DNA of 64,000 bases from Gemmatimonas sp. UBA7669 (GCF_002483225.1 NZ_DLHL01000011.1:1-64000); one strand, 5' to 3'; shown: positions 27,083 through 35,981, counted from the stretch's first letter. Notes: generated by a model from the letters alone, not told the origin. Program-made: numbers and translations.

Positions 27083-28201
27083 ATGCGGCTCTCCCGTTTC
27101 CGCCTGTCCACTCGCGTGGCTGTTCGCCCCCTGCCCCTGCTGGCCGGCACCGCGCTGCTGACCGCCGCCTGCACGACGCAGCGTTATACACCGGAGCGTG
27201 CCAGCGACGCGCAGCTCGCGCTCATCGAACCGGCAACCAGTGGTCGTGGTGGACCCAGCAACGACGACCACAGCGCGCACATGATGGCCAAGGATCTGAT
27301 GGCGCCGTCGGTCACCACAGCGCCCGTCTTCCAGGACGCATCGCTTCCGCCCAGCAACGCTGCCGCCGCCGAACGTCTGAAGAACAGCCCGCGGCATGCC
27401 GAATGGGTGAAGTTCCCCTCAGCGCCGGGCTCGGCCGACTCGGTCATGGCCTGGGTCGTGTATCCGTTCAGCAAGACGGCGTCGCAGAAGGCCCCGGTGG
27501 TGGTCGTGGTGCATGAGATCTTCGGGCTCTCCACCTGGGTGCGCGGCGTGGCCGATCAGGTGGCGGCCGACGGCTTCATTGCTGTTGCGCCCGATTTCCT
27601 CTCGCGTGTGCGGCCCGGCGGCCCGTCATCCGTTGAGCTCAACTCGGACACGGCTCGCGCCCTGATCGGTGGCGTGAACACCGGCGAGCGCAATCGCATC
27701 ATCATCGCCGCGGCCAACTACGCCATGACCCTGCCCAGTGCGTCGCCGCGCTACGCGGTCATTGGCTACTGCTGGGGCGGCACGACGGCCTGGGCGCATG
27801 CGGTGAACGGGGGCGTGAAGGGCTTCAGCGGGGCCGTGCCGTTCTACGGCGCGCCGTACACCAAGCCGGGTCGTCCGGCCACCGCCACAGAAGCCGCCGT
27901 GCCAGCTACGGTGGATGCCGATTCCCTGCGCAAGGTGACGCAGCCCGTGCTCATGCTGAACGGCACGGCCGACGCGCGCATTGCCGCGCTCATGCCGGCC
28001 ATTGATTCGGTCATGAAGGCCAACGGCAAGACCTACGAGGGCATCAACTACCCGGGCGCCATCCATGGCTTCCTGCGCGCGCAGGGCGACCCGAGCCCGC
28101 GCGGCCGCAACCCGGCCGAAGAGGAAGCCAACATTGCCGCCACGAAGGACGGCTGGCCGCGCACCGTAGCCTTCCTCAGGAAGCAGCTGGGCGTCAAGTA
28201 A
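27083..28201 (+). CDS. Dienelactone hydrolase-family lipoprotein
   Basis: 372 residues. A lipobox (LLTAAC) places the lipidated cysteine at residue 30, after a basic N-terminus, so the enzyme is membrane-anchored in the periplasm. The alpha/beta hydrolase core has VVVVHEIFGLSTWVRGVADQ, the nucleophile elbow YCWGGTTAW with cysteine 230 as the nucleophile (as in dienelactone hydrolase), and the histidine in INYPGAIHGFL. About 70 residues between lipobox and core are low-complexity and probably a tether. The substrate is unknown. ATG 27083 was chosen because the lipoprotein signal begins there; the frame is open 60 bp upstream. Its last 8 bases overlap the end of the convergent GT9 gene. Confidence 0.92.
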   Translation: MRLSRFRLSTRVAVRPLPLLAGTALLTAACTTQRYTPERASDAQLALIEPATSGRGGPSNDDHSAHMMAKDLMAPSVTTAPVFQDASLPPSNAAAAERLKNSPRHAEWVKFPSAPGSADSVMAWVVYPFSKTASQKAPVVVVVHEIFGLSTWVRGVADQVAADGFIAVAPDFLSRVRPGGPSSVELNSDTARALIGGVNTGERNRIIIAAANYAMTLPSASPRYAVIGYCWGGTTAWAHAVNGGVKGFSGAVPFYGAPYTKPGRPATATEAAVPATVDADSLRKVTQPVLMLNGTADARIAALMPAIDSVMKANGKTYEGINYPGAIHGFLRAQGDPSPRGRNPAEEEANIAATKDGWPRTVAFLRKQLGVK

Positions 28202-29393
28202 CCGGCGTGGCGTGGCCCCGTGCGCGCTGCGGGGCCACGCGCGAGAGGACACGGAGCAAGGCGGCGCTTGGCTGCTCAGGCCCCAGGTCCTGCAATTGAT
28301 CAGTGGGGCTTTCCATGTTTTCGCCGAGCGGCCGGTACACGCCCCAGCCGCTCTCCTTGCCAAAGAGCAGCATGTCGACGACCGGCACTCCCAGCGCGCC
28401 GGCCGCATGCGCGATGGACGTGTCAGGGGTGAAGACCACATCGGCCGCGCCGGCAATGGCCATGGCGCTGCGCAGGCTGCCGGTTGGAGCAATGCCAGCC
28501 CCGGTGAGTTCGGCCAGTTCCTCGGCGCGATCGCGTTCGTTGGGCGCGCACATGATGAGCACCTGGAGGTCTGGCCGGGCGTTGCGGGCGGCGGCAACCA
28601 CAGCGGCATAGGAACTGGCCGGCCACCAACGCGCAGCCTTGCCGGCGGAGATGTTCACCAGCAGTCGTGTTGATGCGTTCTTGGTGATTTGCATCTGGCG
28701 CGACTTGTCGGCCTCCCAGACCTGCTCGGCGCCTGCCTGTTCGTCGCTGGTGAGCACCAGAACCGGGCTCAGGTCGAGCGTGGCGGCGTCCGGCCGGAAC
28801 GGGGGGACCAACAGGGACAGGTGGTCCACGATGTGCGACTCGAGTGGCAGCGACGGCGTGGCCGGACTGAGGATGTGATCGAGCCCGCGGCCCCGTGTAC
28901 CAACGCGCCGTCGGGCGCCAATAGCCAGCACGATGAGCAGAATGGTGACGGAGGGTGCGGTGGGCATGCAGTCCACCACCACGTCGTAGCGCTCGTGGCG
29001 CAACGTGCGCACGGCGGCGCGCAAATCGGCGAAGCGTCGGCGGTTGAGCACATGTACGCGCCGCACGGCGGGCTCCGCGGCGAGCACGGTGGCGTTTCCC
29101 GGCGCGGCGAGCACGTCGAGGACCGTATCAGGTGCGCCGCCGATGGCGCGGATGACGCCCGTGGACACGATCATGTCGCCGATGCGGTCGGGGCGCAGGA
29201 ACAGCACGCGCTGCGGCCCTGGCACGCGCGGGCCCCGCGGCAAGCGGTCACTCAGCCAGATGATGCCGGCCAGCACACGAAAGAATCCGCGCCGCCAGGC
29301 GAGCTCGATGCCTTTGAGCAGACGCTGGAGTGGGGAGCGCGTATCGCGGCGCGGCGCGGCGGCCGAGGCCGGTTGAGGGACAGCGGAGTTCAT
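28194..29393 (-). CDS. Glycosyltransferase family 9 (heptosyltransferase-like)
   Basis: 399 residues, GT-B fold of the ADP-heptose:LPS heptosyltransferase group. It shows RVLFLRPDRIGDMIVSTGVIRAI (the N-terminal RxDRIGD/xG block), LVNISAGKAARWWPASSYAAVV (acceptor-donor site region) and VFTPDTSIAHAAGALGVPVVDMLLFG (typical of GT9). A likely role is adding heptose or a related sugar to the LPS core at the inner leaflet of the inner membrane. HldD, which makes the donor sugar's final form, is encoded 9 kb away. The N-terminal ~60 residues are basic and amphipathic and may bind membrane. It overlaps the convergent hydrolase gene by 8 bp. A candidate small membrane peptide lies 52 bp upstream on the same strand. 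Confidence 0.92.
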   Translation of the reverse strand: MNSAVPQPASAAAPRRDTRSPLQRLLKGIELAWRRGFFRVLAGIIWLSDRLPRGPRVPGPQRVLFLRPDRIGDMIVSTGVIRAIGGAPDTVLDVLAAPGNATVLAAEPAVRRVHVLNRRRFADLRAAVRTLRHERYDVVVDCMPTAPSVTILLIVLAIGARRRVGTRGRGLDHILSPATPSLPLESHIVDHLSLLVPPFRPDAATLDLSPVLVLTSDEQAGAEQVWEADKSRQMQITKNASTRLLVNISAGKAARWWPASSYAAVVAAARNARPDLQVLIMCAPNERDRAEELAELTGAGIAPTGSLRSAMAIAGAADVVFTPDTSIAHAAGALGVPVVDMLLFGKESGWGVYRPLGENMESPTDQLQDLGPEQPSAALLRVLSRVAPQRARGHATPVT

Positions 29394-29445
29394 GACGGAA
29401 CGGAACGAGGGACGAACCGGTCGGCTCCGCCAAACGGCTGAGCCC

Positions 29446-29592
29446 CTAAGCCAGATATGATAGCGCCACGGTCCCGATGAGCACGACCAGGGCGTCCCAG
29501 CGCATCATGGGTTCGTGCAGCGACTGGTGGTCGGATGGATCCAGGTCGGAGGCCCGGATGGCAATGGGGTACTCGGCGGTGGTGGGGAACAT
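29446..29592 (-). CDS. Candidate small membrane peptide (48 residues)
   Basis: An ATG-started frame of 48 codons lies in a 457-bp gap that otherwise looks non-coding. The N-terminal 30 residues are polar and mildly acidic (IRASDLDPSDHQSLHEP). The C-terminal part, MRWDALVVLIGTVALSYLA, is one predicted membrane helix with an arginine at its likely cytoplasmic edge. A sigma70-like promoter (TTGCAC-N17-TATTGT) ends about 40 bp upstream of the ATG on the same strand. No homologue is known to me. It may be the first gene of a unit with the GT9 transferase, whose start is 52 bp downstream. It could also be chance; the helix and promoter placement are the only support. Confidence 0.4.
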   Translation of the reverse strand: MFPTTAEYPIAIRASDLDPSDHQSLHEPMMRWDALVVLIGTVALSYLA

Positions 29593-29631
29593 GGGATCGG
29601 AATGGGATGGGTAATTGGAACAGCAATTGAT

Positions 29632-29660
29632 ACAATAAGAATTCGCAACCGTCGGTGCAA
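29632..29660 (-). promoter_or_regulatory. Candidate sigma70-like promoter TTGCAC-N17-TATTGT
   Basis: On the minus strand the -35 box is at 29655-29660 and the -10 box at 29632-29637. It faces the small peptide and the GT9 gene. The surrounding sequence is unusually AT-rich for this window. Confidence 0.5.
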
Positions 29661-29850
29661 GTTGCCGCGATCCACAGCCGTGGGACGTGGGTTATGGGTT
29701 GTGTGTTCGAGTGGTTCGGGGGCGAGATCTCGTTTTCCACAACTTCCGGATAGCGCGGTGCCGCCGCTGCACCACGCACACTCAGAACCCATGGCGCACG
29801 TCCCAGAGCGGTGGACCGAGAACGCCCCGACTGCTTTTTCCGCCAAACCC
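29661..29850. other. Non-coding gap between the AsnC regulator and the GT9 promoter
   Basis: I see no gene here. A short CGAGATCTCG palindrome followed by TTTT (near 29727-29740) could be a weak terminator on the plus strand. Confidence 0.4.
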
Positions 29851-30267
29851 CTACTTGTGCGTCGATAAGAGCAAACTCGTCTCCGTATTCGCCACCCCGC
29901 GCACTTTGCCAATCTGCCGTAGCACCTCGTCGAACTCCTGCAGCGTATCCGTCGCCAATTCCGCCACGATATCCCAGCGTCCGTTGGTCGTGTGCAGCGC
30001 CCGCACCTCCGGGTAGCCGCGCAGGGACTTGAGTACCGCGTCGGCGTCGCCTTCCGTGCGAATCATGGTGACCGCGCGTACGCGGTGCGTGCCGGCATCG
30101 GGTGCCGTGCGAACCGTGAAGCCGAGCAGCGTGCGTGAGGCCACGAGTTTGTCGATGCGGTTCTGCACGGTGCCACGTGACACTCGCAGATGTTTGGCCA
30201 GCGAGGCCACGCTCTCCCGCGCGTTCTGGCGCAGCAGAGCGATGAGTTGATGATCGAGATCGTCCAT
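29851..30267 (-). CDS. AsnC/Lrp-family transcriptional regulator
   Basis: 138 residues, a compact Lrp-type protein. The N-terminal helix-turn-helix is MDDLDHQLIALLRQNARESV...LAKHLRVSRGTVQNRIDKL, and the C-terminal RAM (ligand-sensing) domain has ALHTTNGRWDIVAELATDTLQEFDEVLRQI, with the usual GRWD effector loop. It probably responds to an amino acid; the target genes cannot be read from sequence. The neighbours suggest either the SusCD operon upstream or the genes beyond. The ATG at 30267 was chosen because it gives exactly the canonical N-terminus; the frame stays open to 30615 through the terminator of the preceding operon. Confidence 0.95.
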   Translation of the reverse strand: MDDLDHQLIALLRQNARESVASLAKHLRVSRGTVQNRIDKLVASRTLLGFTVRTAPDAGTHRVRAVTMIRTEGDADAVLKSLRGYPEVRALHTTNGRWDIVAELATDTLQEFDEVLRQIGKVRGVANTETSLLLSTHK

Positions 30268-30318
30268 GGCGCAGGCAGGCGCGCGGAGAGTGAAACCGAT
30301 ACCGCCGGATACAAGAAA

Positions 30319-30336
30319 CCCCGGCGGGTGCCGGGG
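30319..30336 (-). terminator. Rho-independent terminator of the susC-susD-DUF4397 operon
   Basis: A 7-bp perfect stem (CCCCGGC/GCCGGGG) with a 4-base loop. On the minus strand it is followed by TTTCTTG. It lies 25 bp beyond the stop of the last operon gene. Confidence 0.75.
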
Positions 30337-30361
30337 TCTCCTGGTTTCCGAGGGCCGGAGC

Positions 30362-31147
30362 TTACCGATTGAGCGTGTTATCGAGCGCTGGCGCGCTCGT
30401 GCCAGTGGTGCCCATGGTCCCACGCGCGGCGATCGTATTGGTGCGGCCGTTGGTGAACGACACACCGGTGCGCGTGATGAGGTTGGTGGTGGACCCCGGC
30501 GCGCGCACGAAGAGATCGTACACGCCGTTCGGGATGGCCGTGAAGGCCCCACCTGCCTTGTACGCGACGCTGCCGCCGATCGCCACTTCCGTGCCCGTGA
30601 GCTGGTCGCGTGCAAAGAGCGCCATGGGTTGCGAGTTGGCGATGGCGTTCACGAAACGCACGTATCCCCGGGTGTAGTCAAAATCTTCGGGGAACGCGTC
30701 TTCGACGAAGAACCCGTCCATCGTCTTGGTGGCCGTGTTGTACGTACCGCTCGTGTAGAACGAGTAGTTCTTGTTGGCTTCGAGCGTACCCTGCACCGTG
30801 GCTACCGGCAGGTCCTTGTCCACGGTGGCGGTGATGCGGGCCGTGAAGGTGTACTGGCCCGGCTCGATGGCGGAGTAGAAGCCGCCAGCTGCCACGCCGC
30901 CGTAGCCCACGCCCACCGTCGACTCGACGCCGGTGCCGGAGGTCGTGGCAGTGAGCTTGCGGTCGTTGCCGTAGAAGTGCACCTGCGGGGCGCCGACACC
31001 GAAGTTGAAGAACTTGATGCGGGACGCCGGCAGGCTGCCGGTGATATCCTGCACCGCGTTCTTCTCACAACCGGCCAGCAGCGCGGCCGCGGTGAGCACC
31101 GTGGCCACCCGACCAACCATCGTACGCAAAGAAGAGAAAGTGGTCAT
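30362..31147 (-). CDS. DUF4397-domain lipoprotein
   Basis: 261 residues. A lipoprotein signal (TAAALLAGC, cysteine 27) is followed by two repeats of an immunoglobulin-like DUF4397 unit. Each begins with a stretch like RIKFFNFGVGAPQVHFYGNDRKL or YVRFVNAIANSQPMALFARDQL and continues through GQYTFTARITAT / GVYDLFVRAPGST. Such lipoproteins are common beside SusC/SusD pairs in Gemmatimonadota and Bacteroidota and are probably surface or periplasmic glycan- or protein-binding accessories. It starts 6 bp after the susD-like gene and is the last gene before a terminator. Confidence 0.88.
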   Translation of the reverse strand: MTTFSSLRTMVGRVATVLTAAALLAGCEKNAVQDITGSLPASRIKFFNFGVGAPQVHFYGNDRKLTATTSGTGVESTVGVGYGGVAAGGFYSAIEPGQYTFTARITATVDKDLPVATVQGTLEANKNYSFYTSGTYNTATKTMDGFFVEDAFPEDFDYTRGYVRFVNAIANSQPMALFARDQLTGTEVAIGGSVAYKAGGAFTAIPNGVYDLFVRAPGSTTNLITRTGVSFTNGRTNTIAARGTMGTTGTSAPALDNTLNR

Positions 31148-31153
31148 GGTGGG

Positions 31154-32728
31154 TTACGGTTGAGTGATCCAGAGCGGCTTGGTATGGAAGTCCAGCGCGA
31201 GGCCGCCGATCTTGTCGAGCGCCGCACGGTTCCACACATACTCCGAGTTGAAGCGGGCGCGGATGCGCTGCGCAATCTTGCCGCCGTTGTCCGGGAACAG
31301 GTTGACTGGCAGCACGAAGCCCGGATACACCTGACGGCCGCTGGCCGGATCGATGTTGGTGTAGTTGTAACGCCGCATGTCCGTCCACAGCTCGACGTGC
31401 GCCCAGCCCCACTGCGCGATGTACTTCTGGCTCATGATGTGCGTGAGCGTGAGCTGTGACGCGCTCGGCACGATGTTCGGGTTGGCCAGGAAGGCATCCC
31501 GCTCGGCCGCCGTGATCTGCGTGGGCGTCTGGTTGTCGTCGCGGTTGCGGGCGTTCACAAAGTCGATGTGCGCCGCCACGCCATTGCGATAAGCCGCCAG
31601 GGCCGTGGCCTTGTCGCCCGCACGGTACGCCGCTTCCGCCTTGATGAACTGCAGCTGTGCGTAGGTCATGATGGGCAGCCGCGACTTCTCCGAGAAGATG
31701 TAGCGGCTGGGCAGGCCGAGGCCGCCCGCTCCCACATAGCCGAAGAAGTTCTGTGGCTGCTGCGCCGCGGCCAGACCGCCGAAGTTGAGCGTATTGATGT
31801 CCAGCCCGCGATACACCCCGTCCGGTGACGGTGAGAGCATGCGGCTCAGGCGCGGATCCACCGCGCCACCGAACTCGGTGCCATCCAGCAGGCCCACCAC
31901 AAACCGCGTCTGACGGTAGTTCGTGATGTTGTTGCGGGTGCGGCTCCAGAAGTTGGTGTCGTCGTTGACCGTGCCCGGGAAGGCCAGCAGCGCGTCGTCG
32001 GCGTTGCTCGTGAACGACTTGTCCACGGCCGCAATGACATCCTGCGGCTTGTAGCTGGACTTGTTGCTGAAGTGGTTCAGGTTGAGCGCCAGCATGCCGT
32101 AGGCCAGCTTGAGCCACTTGGTGCGGTCACCGCCGTAGATGCGATCGGTGCGGCCCAGATACGCCGGATCCACCGCGCCATCGGTGCGCTCGAGGTTCTT
32201 GATGGCCTCACCCAGCAGGCGCTGGATCTCCTGATACGCAAACTCCTCGCTGTCGTAGTCGAAGGTGAAGCGCGTCTGGTCGAAGGCCTGCTTGATGATC
32301 AGCTCGCCGTGCACGTTGGTGAGCTGCTGCCAGCCCCAGGCCTTGATGACATAGCCCACACCCAGGAGGTCCCAGCGCTCCTCGGCTTCGGCCTTCTGCA
32401 TCATGTCCACGAGGTTCTGGCCGATGTTCCAGTACACGTCGCGCCAGAGCTGGCCGCCGTTGTCACTGGAGGGATCGTAGCCCATCCGGTCCCAGGTGCT
32501 GAACGTGGTGCCCGGCAGATACCACTGCTGCGTGTAGCGGCCGATGAAGCGGCCGTCGAACTGGGGCGAGGTCACCATCCAGTGCAGCATCGGCGACAGA
32601 TACAGATTGGCCGAGACGGTCTGGGGGGCGTTGGGATTCTCGTTGACGTCGAGGAAGTCGTCGCAGCCCACGGCGGACAGCGAGAGGGCGCCGACAAGCA
32701 GCGCAGCGGAAAGTCGCATCGTCTTCAT
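31154..32728 (-). CDS. SusD/RagB-like nutrient-binding outer-membrane lipoprotein
   Basis: 524 residues. The signal peptide ends in a lipobox (SAVGC, cysteine 22), then the SusD N-terminus DDFLDVNENPNAPQTVSANLYLSPMLHWM. The protein has the helical TPR-like layout of the SusD-like_2 group, including YVIKAWGWQQLTNVHGEL and a C-terminal WGWAHVELWTDMRRYNYTN segment. It caps the SusC-type channel, capturing a ligand (glycan, peptide or other nutrient) at the cell surface. The ATG overlaps the susC stop by one base (TGATG), so the two are translationally coupled. No glycoside hydrolase or peptidase is adjacent, so the ligand is open. Confidence 0.95.
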   Translation of the reverse strand: MKTMRLSAALLVGALSLSAVGCDDFLDVNENPNAPQTVSANLYLSPMLHWMVTSPQFDGRFIGRYTQQWYLPGTTFSTWDRMGYDPSSDNGGQLWRDVYWNIGQNLVDMMQKAEAEERWDLLGVGYVIKAWGWQQLTNVHGELIIKQAFDQTRFTFDYDSEEFAYQEIQRLLGEAIKNLERTDGAVDPAYLGRTDRIYGGDRTKWLKLAYGMLALNLNHFSNKSSYKPQDVIAAVDKSFTSNADDALLAFPGTVNDDTNFWSRTRNNITNYRQTRFVVGLLDGTEFGGAVDPRLSRMLSPSPDGVYRGLDINTLNFGGLAAAQQPQNFFGYVGAGGLGLPSRYIFSEKSRLPIMTYAQLQFIKAEAAYRAGDKATALAAYRNGVAAHIDFVNARNRDDNQTPTQITAAERDAFLANPNIVPSASQLTLTHIMSQKYIAQWGWAHVELWTDMRRYNYTNIDPASGRQVYPGFVLPVNLFPDNGGKIAQRIRARFNSEYVWNRAALDKIGGLALDFHTKPLWITQP

Positions 32729-35700
32729 CAGTAGTTCACCCGCAGGCTGAAGGCGATACCACGCGGAATCGGGAAGTTGCCGACGTCGATACCTGCCGCG
32801 CCGGAACCGCCCACAGCCGCGCTGTTGCCGTTCACGATCGGGTCGAGACCGGAGTAGTTGGTGAACACGAACAGGTCGGTCATCGTGAGCGCCACGCTGG
32901 CGTCACGGGCCTTGAGGAGCGAAGCCGGCAGCGCGTAGCGGATGGTCACGTCGCGCAGGCGCAGCCAGTTGATGTCCTTCTCGATGAACAGCTCTTCGGA
33001 AATGGCCGTGTAGTAGCCGTTCTGCACCGCCGGAATCACCACGATGCTGTTGCGCGTGGGATTGTCGCTGTTCTCGCGGCCGTCACGCAGCACGCCGTCG
33101 ATGACACGCGGCTGATCGCGGTCGAGCGTGCGGTTGGTGAGACCACGCGAGGTGAGCAGCTGCTCGGTGCCGTTGAACACGTCGCCGCCACGGCGGATGT
33201 CCCACAGCATGGACATCGTGAAGTTCTTGTAGCGGACCTGGTTCGTGATGCCCATGGTCCAGTCGGGCTGGCGATCGTAGCCGGCGTCGATGAAGGCCGT
33301 CGAGCGCAGCGGCAGACCCGTGGTCGGGTCGATGAGCAGGTCACCCTTGTTGTTGCGCAGGTAGAACAGGCCCGTGAGCGAGCGCGTGGACAGACCGGGC
33401 TGCACACCATTGCGCACGTTGCCGTAGAGCCAGGTGTCCGACACGTACGACTCGGGCAGCTCGTTGGGCAGCTTGAGCACACGGCCGCGCGAGCGGTCGA
33501 AGTTGGTGATGATGTCCCAGCCGAAGTTGGCGCGGTTCACCATCTTGGCGCGGCCCGTGATCTCAAGACCCGTGTTGCGCGTGGAGGCGCCGTTCAGGTT
33601 GAACAGGATGAAGCCGGTACCATACGAACCACGGATGTCGTTCACGATCTGGTCCGTGGTCTCCTTGCGGTAGGTCGTGACGTCGAGACCGAGACGCCCA
33701 CCAAAGAAGCCGAGGTCGGCGCCGTACTCGTACGACTTCGCGAACTCGGGCCGCAGGTTCACGTTCGGGCCCGTGAAGCCGTAGCCGTAGCCACCGCCCG
33801 TCGTGAGCTTGTACTCGAGCGCCGGCCGGAACGCGTAGGGCCGGGCGTCCTTGCCCACCTCGGCGTAGGCCGCGCGCAGACGCGCCGTGAGCGTCTTCTT
33901 GAGCTCCGGGAAGGCGTCATCCAGCACGAAGCTGGTGTTGATCGAGGGATAGAAGAACGAGTTCCGTTCGATGGGAATCGTGGACGTCCAGTCGTTTCGG
34001 CCGGCAACGTTCACGAACCAGTAGTCGGACCAGTTGAAGGTGGCCTGACCATACACACCCACCAGGCGACGCTGTGCCAGCGTGGTGCGCGGGGCGCGCA
34101 TGCTGGTGTTGTTGATCGAGACGAAGTTCGGGTCGAGGAACTGCATGCCCTGAATGGCATTCACCTGCGACCGGTAGTCGTTGATCTGATTGCCCACCAG
34201 GCCGCTCAGCTTGAGACGGCTGGTCAGCTTGATGGGATTGATCTGAAGAATCGTCTGCGTGTTGATGCTGCGCGTGACGTCGGTCGCCACATCCAGCACG
34301 CCGTTGTTGTTGAAACCGGCGCCCGCCGACTCCGGATGACGCAGAATCAGGTTCTCGGCCGTGTAGCCGTCGGAGCCCACATTGAAGCGCAGGCTGCCCC
34401 ACTTCACCGGCGTGAAAACGAATCCGAGGTTGGCCACCAGACGCTCGTTCTTGTCCTCGCGCCCGTTGCGGTTGATGGAGAAGTACGGGTTGTCCGTCTC
34501 ACCACCGGCGGCGAGCTGCGTGATACGGCGGCGCTGGCCCGACGGCGTGAGGAAGTCCGAAGCCTGATCGGTCTGCGGCCAGAGCAGCAGGCCGATGAGC
34601 GGGCCGCCCACGCCGCCAATGAGCTGATCGTTCTTGGACTTCGTGTAGGCCATGGACAGGTCCACCTTGAGCCAGTCCTTGACCTGCGCGCCCGTGGCGC
34701 CCGTGAGATTGACACGATTGAGGCCGAGCGTCGGAATCACGCTCTCCTGATCGGTCATGGCCAGACCCAGACGGTAGTTGATGCGCGAGTCGGCGGTGGC
34801 ACCACTGAACGTCAGGTTGTGCTGCTGCGACACGCCCGTCTGGAAGAAGCCGTCGACGTTGTCGTAGAACGTGGTGTTGGGCGCGTAGGGAGCGCCGAAG
34901 TACGAGAACGAGCCCAGCAGGTCACCGGCCTGCGACGTGGGTCCGTAGACGCGCTGCAGCTCCGGGCGGCTGCGCGTCTGGTCCATGCGGATGTTGTTGC
35001 TGTAGGTGAAGCCACCCGTGCCCGCCTGACCGCGCTTGGTGGTGATGACGATGGCGCCGTTGGCGGCATCAATGCCGTAAAGGGCCGCCGCTTCAGGCCC
35101 CTTCAGCACCACCAGGCTTTCGATGTCGTCCGGATTGATGTCGGCCGCACGGTTCGTGAAGTCGAGACCGCGATTGTTGAACGCGGTCTGCGACCCGGGC
35201 GCATCGGAGCCAAGCACATTCGTGTTGGTGGTCTTGTTGTCGAGCGGCAGACCGTCCACGATGACCAGGGGCTGGTTGCTGCCGGAAATCGAGCTCACAC
35301 CACGAATGGTGATCGAGCTCGACGCACCAGGCAGACCCGAGGTGCTCGTGACTTCCACACCGGCCACACGACCCTGCAGACCGTTGATGAAGTTTTCGCG
35401 GCCGGTCTGCGCGATATCAGCGCCGGCCACCGTCTGCTGCGACACACCGAGACTACGCTGCACGGCCTGCTGGCCGAGCGCGGTCACGACCATGGCGTCG
35501 AGATTCGCCGCCGCCTTGTCGAGCATGACGTTGATGATGTTGCCGCTGCCGACGTTGCGCTCCTGCGGCAGGTAGCCAATCAACCGGTACTGCAGGGTCT
35601 GACCCACACTGACGCGGATGCTGTAGTCGCCGCTCGTGTTGGTCTGGGTGCTGGTATTGGTGCCCTTCACGATGACCGTGACACCGGAAAGGGGCACCCC

Positions 35701-35802
35701 AGCTTCACGGCTGACCTTACCGGTGACGACCTTGTCCTGGGCGACGGCGGGCGTCGTCCAGACCAGGGCACCGAGTAGCGCCGTGAGGACTCTGATTTTC
35801 AT
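32728..35802 (-). CDS. SusC/RagA-family TonB-linked outer-membrane transporter
   Basis: 1024 residues. After the signal peptide (ending in AVAQ) comes the carboxypeptidase-D-like N-terminal domain (VVTGKVSREAGVPLSGVTVIVKGTN). It is followed by the plug domain with INGLQGRVAGVEVTSTSG and the LVIVDGLPLDN motif, then a long beta-barrel ending in a terminal aromatic residue (SLRVNY). Energy is supplied through TonB. With the SusD-like partner it forms the substrate import unit. Length is normal. Transcription probably starts at TTGACA-N18-TAATGT about 40 bp upstream. Divergent from the arginase gene. Confidence 0.96.
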   Translation of the reverse strand: MKIRVLTALLGALVWTTPAVAQDKVVTGKVSREAGVPLSGVTVIVKGTNTSTQTNTSGDYSIRVSVGQTLQYRLIGYLPQERNVGSGNIINVMLDKAAANLDAMVVTALGQQAVQRSLGVSQQTVAGADIAQTGRENFINGLQGRVAGVEVTSTSGLPGASSSITIRGVSSISGSNQPLVIVDGLPLDNKTTNTNVLGSDAPGSQTAFNNRGLDFTNRAADINPDDIESLVVLKGPEAAALYGIDAANGAIVITTKRGQAGTGGFTYSNNIRMDQTRSRPELQRVYGPTSQAGDLLGSFSYFGAPYAPNTTFYDNVDGFFQTGVSQQHNLTFSGATADSRINYRLGLAMTDQESVIPTLGLNRVNLTGATGAQVKDWLKVDLSMAYTKSKNDQLIGGVGGPLIGLLLWPQTDQASDFLTPSGQRRRITQLAAGGETDNPYFSINRNGREDKNERLVANLGFVFTPVKWGSLRFNVGSDGYTAENLILRHPESAGAGFNNNGVLDVATDVTRSINTQTILQINPIKLTSRLKLSGLVGNQINDYRSQVNAIQGMQFLDPNFVSINNTSMRAPRTTLAQRRLVGVYGQATFNWSDYWFVNVAGRNDWTSTIPIERNSFFYPSINTSFVLDDAFPELKKTLTARLRAAYAEVGKDARPYAFRPALEYKLTTGGGYGYGFTGPNVNLRPEFAKSYEYGADLGFFGGRLGLDVTTYRKETTDQIVNDIRGSYGTGFILFNLNGASTRNTGLEITGRAKMVNRANFGWDIITNFDRSRGRVLKLPNELPESYVSDTWLYGNVRNGVQPGLSTRSLTGLFYLRNNKGDLLIDPTTGLPLRSTAFIDAGYDRQPDWTMGITNQVRYKNFTMSMLWDIRRGGDVFNGTEQLLTSRGLTNRTLDRDQPRVIDGVLRDGRENSDNPTRNSIVVIPAVQNGYYTAISEELFIEKDINWLRLRDVTIRYALPASLLKARDASVALTMTDLFVFTNYSGLDPIVNGNSAAVGGSGAAGIDVGNFPIPRGIAFSLRVNY

Positions 35803-35839
35803 AGGAGGGAGTCGGTGGTGGGTGGGAACTGATAGGCCG

Positions 35840-35869
35840 ACATTAGTCCGGCGGACCGGTAACTGTCAA
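35840..35869 (-). promoter_or_regulatory. Promoter of the susC operon, TTGACA-N18-TAATGT
   Basis: Minus strand: perfect -35 TTGACA (35864-35869), 18-bp spacer, -10 TAATGT (35840-35845). It leaves a leader of about 30 nt before the ATG at 35802. Confidence 0.7.
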
Positions 35870-35928
35870 ATGCGTTGTTATGCATTCTGCCATTTCGTCT
35901 TGGCGTATTGCTCAGTATGTCGGACATT

Positions 35929-35958
35929 TTGTCATAATGTTGTGCTTGTTGCTATCAT
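35929..35958 (+). promoter_or_regulatory. Promoter of the arginase operon with overlapping inverted repeats
   Basis: TTGTCA (35929-35934), 18-bp spacer, TATCAT (35953-35958). The -35 is covered by two overlapping inverted repeats: ATGTCGGACAT at 35917-35927 and ACATT...AATGT at 35924-35940. These could be an operator, for example for an arginine-responsive regulator. Confidence 0.55.
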
Positions 35959-35981
35959 GGGACGGGCCGTAAGCTAGAAGC

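Noticed and set aside
34336..35778. 480-codon plus-strand frame antisense to the SusC-like gene
   Set aside because: No signal peptide or motif; high Arg/His/Glu/Gly composition is typical of shadow frames here.
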